Shown piece by piece: positions 42,300 to 45,277 of a stretch of 45,277 nt of DNA. The notes beneath the pieces were generated by a model. It was not told the DNA's origin. It saw only the letters and a list, made by a program, of their open reading frames with translations, and made no database searches. Numbering within the stretch: position 1 is the first letter of the stretch; the number at the start of each line of letters is the position of its first letter. The position numbers were made by a program, and so were the translations under genes. Source of the stretch: Oscillospiraceae bacterium (GTDB lineage: Bacteria; Bacillota; Clostridia; Oscillospirales; Acutalibacteraceae); NCBI GenBank assembly GCA_028683785.1, contig JAQUHC010000002.1, positions 1-45,277 of the forward strand, read 5' to 3'.

Positions 42300-43874
42300 T
42301 TACGTTTTCTCGGTAGGCAATATAACATATGACTTTTTCAGATTTATGGAATTATGAGCAATTTTAGCTGTTTCTTGTTCACTGAATAATCCCTTCATAT
42401 TGGTGTGTCTGACATAATGTTCCGCATCTGCAGAAGAAATATCCATTCGTATTCTCTCGCCCTTTTTTATAAGAAAGGAATGTTCATCAAAACTAAAATC
42501 AAGCATAACCTCACTATTCGGTACATAATCCGGATGCTGAAAACAAAGCGAAGTTATATCGTCTCTCAGGCCGTAATCTTTATCATCTTTTGTTATACTT
42601 AACCTCACATAAAATCCCGTATCTTCACAATCCGATTTGACACATAACTTTGCAAGCATTTTGCCCTTAACCTGCGTTTCCTCCTCGAAAGGCGCACTGT
42701 AAACACTGATAATATCATAGCGAGAATTCGGTTTGTCTTGAAACTGTGCTCCACCAAAATTACAGGATAAACCGCCGTTGAATTTGGGTGGTGCGTACGG
42801 ATTATACACAAATTCATAAGTTTCTTCTCCGAAAAGCAATTTTTCTTCATTAGAATGCTTAAAGTAATCTATCTTCCATTTGTTATCAAACAAATTATAA
42901 TATGTTACTTTCCCCTGCACAAAAGGACATTTTTCTTCTCGACCTCTAATATAGTTAAACCATTTTATTTCATAATTATCGCCGAATTGTTCCGTTCTCT
43001 TGCCATTTGGAAAAACAATAGATTGTGTATCGTCATTGTGGTCATACGGTGAAACAACCAAAGCAGACAACTTTCTTGAAGCTTCATCCATATTGTTCCA
43101 CATATCAAAAACTCCACCGGTGAATACATCATAAAACCCTGTAGTAAGCAAAATCGGAAACTTTGCGCTCTTTACAGCATCTCTGGCATCATTTCCACCC
43201 CATAGTGTATTCCAAAAAGGATCGCTTTTTAACGGATGTTTTATCATTTCATTAAAATCTTCTGCTTTTTCGCCAAAAACCATTTCAGAGAATTTGGATA
43301 AAGGTAAAATTTCAAAAGACTTGGCACCGACAAAATTTTTCTTCAAATGCGATTTGGCTTTATACATTCCCACATACCAGCTGGCATGCAAACCGATTTT
43401 CATGACACCGTTACGATAGCAAATATTATATCTTTCACAATCTTTAATGCCAAAAACAGCACCTTTAATATCCTCGCCAAAAGGTGCTGTTACATAATGA
43501 ACCGCAGTTAAATAACTTGCGCCTTTTAAAAATATTTCGCCGGAATAAAAATCTTGATTTCTAATCCAATTTTGGAGTAAAACGCCGTCAGTGCGCTCGT
43601 TTATATAAGGTATGCAATCTCCACCGCTTTTTCCTCTGCCTCTGCAATGTTGAATAACAACAGCATAATTATTTTTCAGCCATTCATTGTACTCGGCCAT
43701 ATATTGAAAAACTATTTTATTTTCATCCGCATTTTCAAGTTCATCTACATAAGGAGTTCGTATAATAACAACAGGAAACTTCTCAGAACTATTAGGCAGC
43801 AAAACAACTGTAAAAAGCTTTGCAGAATTTGCTTCTAAATATTCATAAAAGCCCTTATGGTCTGCTCTTTGCAT
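42300..43874 (-). CDS. CocE/NonD-family hydrolase (X-Pro dipeptidyl-peptidase S15-like)
   Basis: 524 residues. Alpha/beta-hydrolase N-terminal part: VVIIRTPY, VIQHCRGRGKSGG, the nucleophile elbow LKGASYLTAV with Ser, TTGFYDVF with the acidic residue, and SPYDHND with His. The C-terminal beta-sandwich (about 350-520) matches PepX_C: KLCVKSDCEDTGFYVRLS and DISSADAEHYVRH. It hydrolyses an ester or amide; the substrate is unknown. Lys- and Asn-rich coding and the many A/T-ending codons differ from the core genes, which suggests acquisition. Confidence 0.9.
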   Translation of the reverse strand: MQRADHKGFYEYLEANSAKLFTVVLLPNSSEKFPVVIIRTPYVDELENADENKIVFQYMAEYNEWLKNNYAVVIQHCRGRGKSGGDCIPYINERTDGVLLQNWIRNQDFYSGEIFLKGASYLTAVHYVTAPFGEDIKGAVFGIKDCERYNICYRNGVMKIGLHASWYVGMYKAKSHLKKNFVGAKSFEILPLSKFSEMVFGEKAEDFNEMIKHPLKSDPFWNTLWGGNDARDAVKSAKFPILLTTGFYDVFTGGVFDMWNNMDEASRKLSALVVSPYDHNDDTQSIVFPNGKRTEQFGDNYEIKWFNYIRGREEKCPFVQGKVTYYNLFDNKWKIDYFKHSNEEKLLFGEETYEFVYNPYAPPKFNGGLSCNFGGAQFQDKPNSRYDIISVYSAPFEEETQVKGKMLAKLCVKSDCEDTGFYVRLSITKDDKDYGLRDDITSLCFQHPDYVPNSEVMLDFSFDEHSFLIKKGERIRMDISSADAEHYVRHTNMKGLFSEQETAKIAHNSINLKKSYVILPTEKT

Positions 43875-44059
43875 AAAAATACATCCCTTCGTGTTTTCCT
43901 AATGACTTTAATTAACAAACAGCCATCCACTTTTATTATACCTTCTTATGGTGGCTTTTCAAGTTCTTTTTCTCCTGGGCATAAACGTCATCTAATTCAA
44001 GCCCATTCTCTGGCGTGTCATCAGCCCCTTGGTTTTGTTATTTTATCATATTTTTAACA

Positions 44060-44230
44060 CTCTAGGTGGTGCATTGGGGAAGGTCATGTAGTACAAACTG
44101 AACTACTACCGGCTGAAACCCGGAAGGTAGGATATGCGGCTGGAAGCCGCCTAAAGCATAGGGAATGTTTCACCACAGTAAGGCATATTCATATGCAAAC
44201 TGGGACAACCTCTTTTACTGTGTCACGACC
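44060..44230 (+). ncRNA. Candidate structured RNA or group II intron fragment
   Basis: Several stems occur in a row: GTAGT/ACTAC, CCGG/CCGG, GCGGCT/AGCCGC, and an enclosing CACAGTAA/TTACTGTG with an inner GCATATTCATATGC. Short GAAA and GGA loops and purine-rich joints look like a folded RNA. It could be a remnant of a group II intron domain I; I could not match it to a known riboswitch. The strand is a guess. Confidence 0.3.
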
Positions 44231-44459
44231 GATCTGATTGAAGTCTGTTTTTGTGTTAGTAATTTATAAGCGGAGATAACAAATTTTTATATGACAGTGA
44301 TTGCGATGTAAATATTATCTAATAAATTTACACTAAATAGATGTTATCATGTACAAAAAATGAATATTTATTTCCTGGCTTTATAATATAAAAAATGTAA
44401 AACATAAAGAAACGATTACAAAACACAAATTGAGACGATATACACCCAAATAATTACCA

Positions 44460-44488
44460 TTGTATTATAACCAATCTATCGCTATAAT
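44460..44488 (+). promoter_or_regulatory. Sigma-70-type promoter for the Gfo/Idh/MocA gene
   Basis: TTGTAT and TATAAT are separated by 17 bases, 38 bases before the start codon. An AAAAAGGAGG site follows. Confidence 0.7.
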
Positions 44489-44525
44489 CAGATTGTAAAA
44501 CATAGATAAAAAGGAGGTCTTTTTA

Positions 44526-45277
44526 ATGAAAAAAATTTCAATTGCTGTTATTGGATGTGGAACAATTGCCAACAACGCGCATATACCAGCCTACTTAAAA
44601 AACCCGAATGCTGAAATTGTCTATTTTTGCGATATTATTCCTGAACGGGCCGAGGAAGCCGTCAAGCGTTACGGCGTTGGAAAGGCGATCTATGATTATA
44701 AAGAGATACTTCACAATGATGATGTTCATGCGGTATCTGTTTGTACTCCCAACAATGTACATTCACAAATTGCGATAGATTTTCTGAGGGCAGGAAAGGA
44801 TGTTCTTTGTGAAAAGCCCGCTGCCCGTATTTATTCAGAAGCTTTGGATATGCAGAAAATCCGTCATGAAACAGGTAGGATCTTAAATATTGGAGTTTGC
44901 AATCGATTCAATACGGCTGTTAATAAAATAAAAGACATGATTGATAATGGTGAGCTTGGAGAAGTTTATCATGTATACATAAGTTTCCGATCCCATCGGT
45001 CGATTCCCGGATTGGGCGGTGCATTTACGACGAAAGCCATTGCAGGCGGAGGGGCCTTAATTGATTGGGGTGTACATTTTCTTGATATCGTCATGTATTG
45101 CTGCTCAGATCCTATGCCCCAATCAGTCTCAGGTGAGGCGTTCTGCAAGCTGGGTAAGGATATTAAGAACTACACCTATACGGATATGTGGGCAGGGCCT
45201 CCTGATCCCAATGAGATATACGATGTGGATGATTCTGTAACCGCCTTGATTCGGACCGAAGGCCAGACAATTACTCC
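44526..45277 (+). CDS. Gfo/Idh/MocA-family oxidoreductase (3' end outside window)
   Basis: 250 residues are visible and the frame is still open at the window edge. The N-terminal Rossmann motif IAVIGCGTIANNAHIPAYLK binds NAD(P). VCTPNNVHSQIAID and DVLCEKPAARIY supply the conserved EKP lysine, and GGALIDWGVHFLDIVMY gives the second conserved His-containing segment. Family members oxidise or reduce sugars, inositols or sugar acids. A strong AAGGAGG ribosome binding site precedes the ATG. Given its neighbours it probably belongs to a sugar-utilisation gene set that continues beyond the window. Confidence 0.92.
   Translation, partial: MKKISIAVIGCGTIANNAHIPAYLKNPNAEIVYFCDIIPERAEEAVKRYGVGKAIYDYKEILHNDDVHAVSVCTPNNVHSQIAIDFLRAGKDVLCEKPAARIYSEALDMQKIRHETGRILNIGVCNRFNTAVNKIKDMIDNGELGEVYHVYISFRSHRSIPGLGGAFTTKAIAGGGALIDWGVHFLDIVMYCCSDPMPQSVSGEAFCKLGKDIKNYTYTDMWAGPPDPNEIYDVDDSVTALIRTEGQTIT

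Larger units (their letters stand above)
43875..44525. other. Intergenic region with structured segment and a promoter
   Basis: Between the CocE gene and the oxidoreductase lies about 650 bases. The part from 44050 to 44230 is GC-richer and folds well (listed separately). The rest is AT-rich. No gene with a start and ribosome binding site was found. Confidence 0.5.

Noticed and set aside
44405..44425. Catabolite-responsive cre site upstream of the oxidoreductase
   Set aside because: AAACGATTACA matches only the right half of the cre consensus; the left half is wrong.

Overview
The window looks like chromosomal DNA of an anaerobic Clostridia member (Bacillota), most likely near Oscillospiraceae/Ruminococcaceae. 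This rests on gene content: class B sortase architecture with Thr-rich wall linkers, FeoAB, ThyX, a thioredoxin reductase without canonical NADPH motifs, an FtsEX-M23-S41 cell-wall block, strong GGAGG-type ribosome binding sites and frequent TTG starts. No rRNA, tRNA or CRISPR array was recognised. The genus cannot be fixed from sequence reading alone.

Region 1 (1-32100) is mostly dense housekeeping DNA. It starts with the 3' end of a methyltransferase-like gene. A minus-strand redox operon follows (HxlR regulator, thioredoxin reductase, thioredoxin), then glycogen phosphorylase and a CdaR/PucR-type regulator. Next is a division/cell-wall block: ftsE, ftsX, an M23 peptidase and an S41-family protein whose catalytic Ser and Lys are replaced. 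Then come thyX, two acyltransferase-fold genes, a DJ-1 protein, 5-formyl-THF cyclo-ligase, mltG, cobO (minus strand), murA, a YycJ-like metallohydrolase, rlmH, comF, a divergent mreB-like gene, feoA/feoB, and a sulfur-transfer block (cysteine desulfurase, thiI).

Two related surface proteins are interleaved with the sulfur-transfer genes. One is a class B sortase with an intact His/Cys/Arg triad and a Thr-rich tandem-repeat tail. The other is an 1132-residue fusion: a CinA-like cytoplasmic part, one membrane span, a sortase-B-like domain with His to Asn and Cys to Asp changes, a Thr-rich linker and a C-terminal SpoIID-like domain. This fusion and its active sortase neighbour are the strongest candidate for an undescribed system here.

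Region 2 (32100-34900) is a repeat-rich accessory zone. It holds a DUF2935 gene whose 3' end is supplied by a miniature inverted-repeat element, several MITE-like elements sharing ATACTAA/TTAGTAT ends (one nested inside another), an orphan copy of the hxlR operator and leader, and a 361-bp tandem duplication.

Region 3 (34900-45277) is a carbohydrate and degradation island mixed with decayed genes. It contains a DUF4432 mutarotase-like protein, a PfkB kinase, a D-lyxose isomerase-like cupin, a GH4 glycosidase, a beheaded TetR gene, a short Ser/Thr-rich lipoprotein, an IS110 transposase remnant, a decayed surface-protein fragment, a CocE/NonD hydrolase, a structured non-coding stretch and the start of a Gfo/Idh/MocA oxidoreductase. 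Mutarotase, isomerase and kinase suggest an aldose-to-ketose-phosphate route, but no transporter or aldolase is visible.
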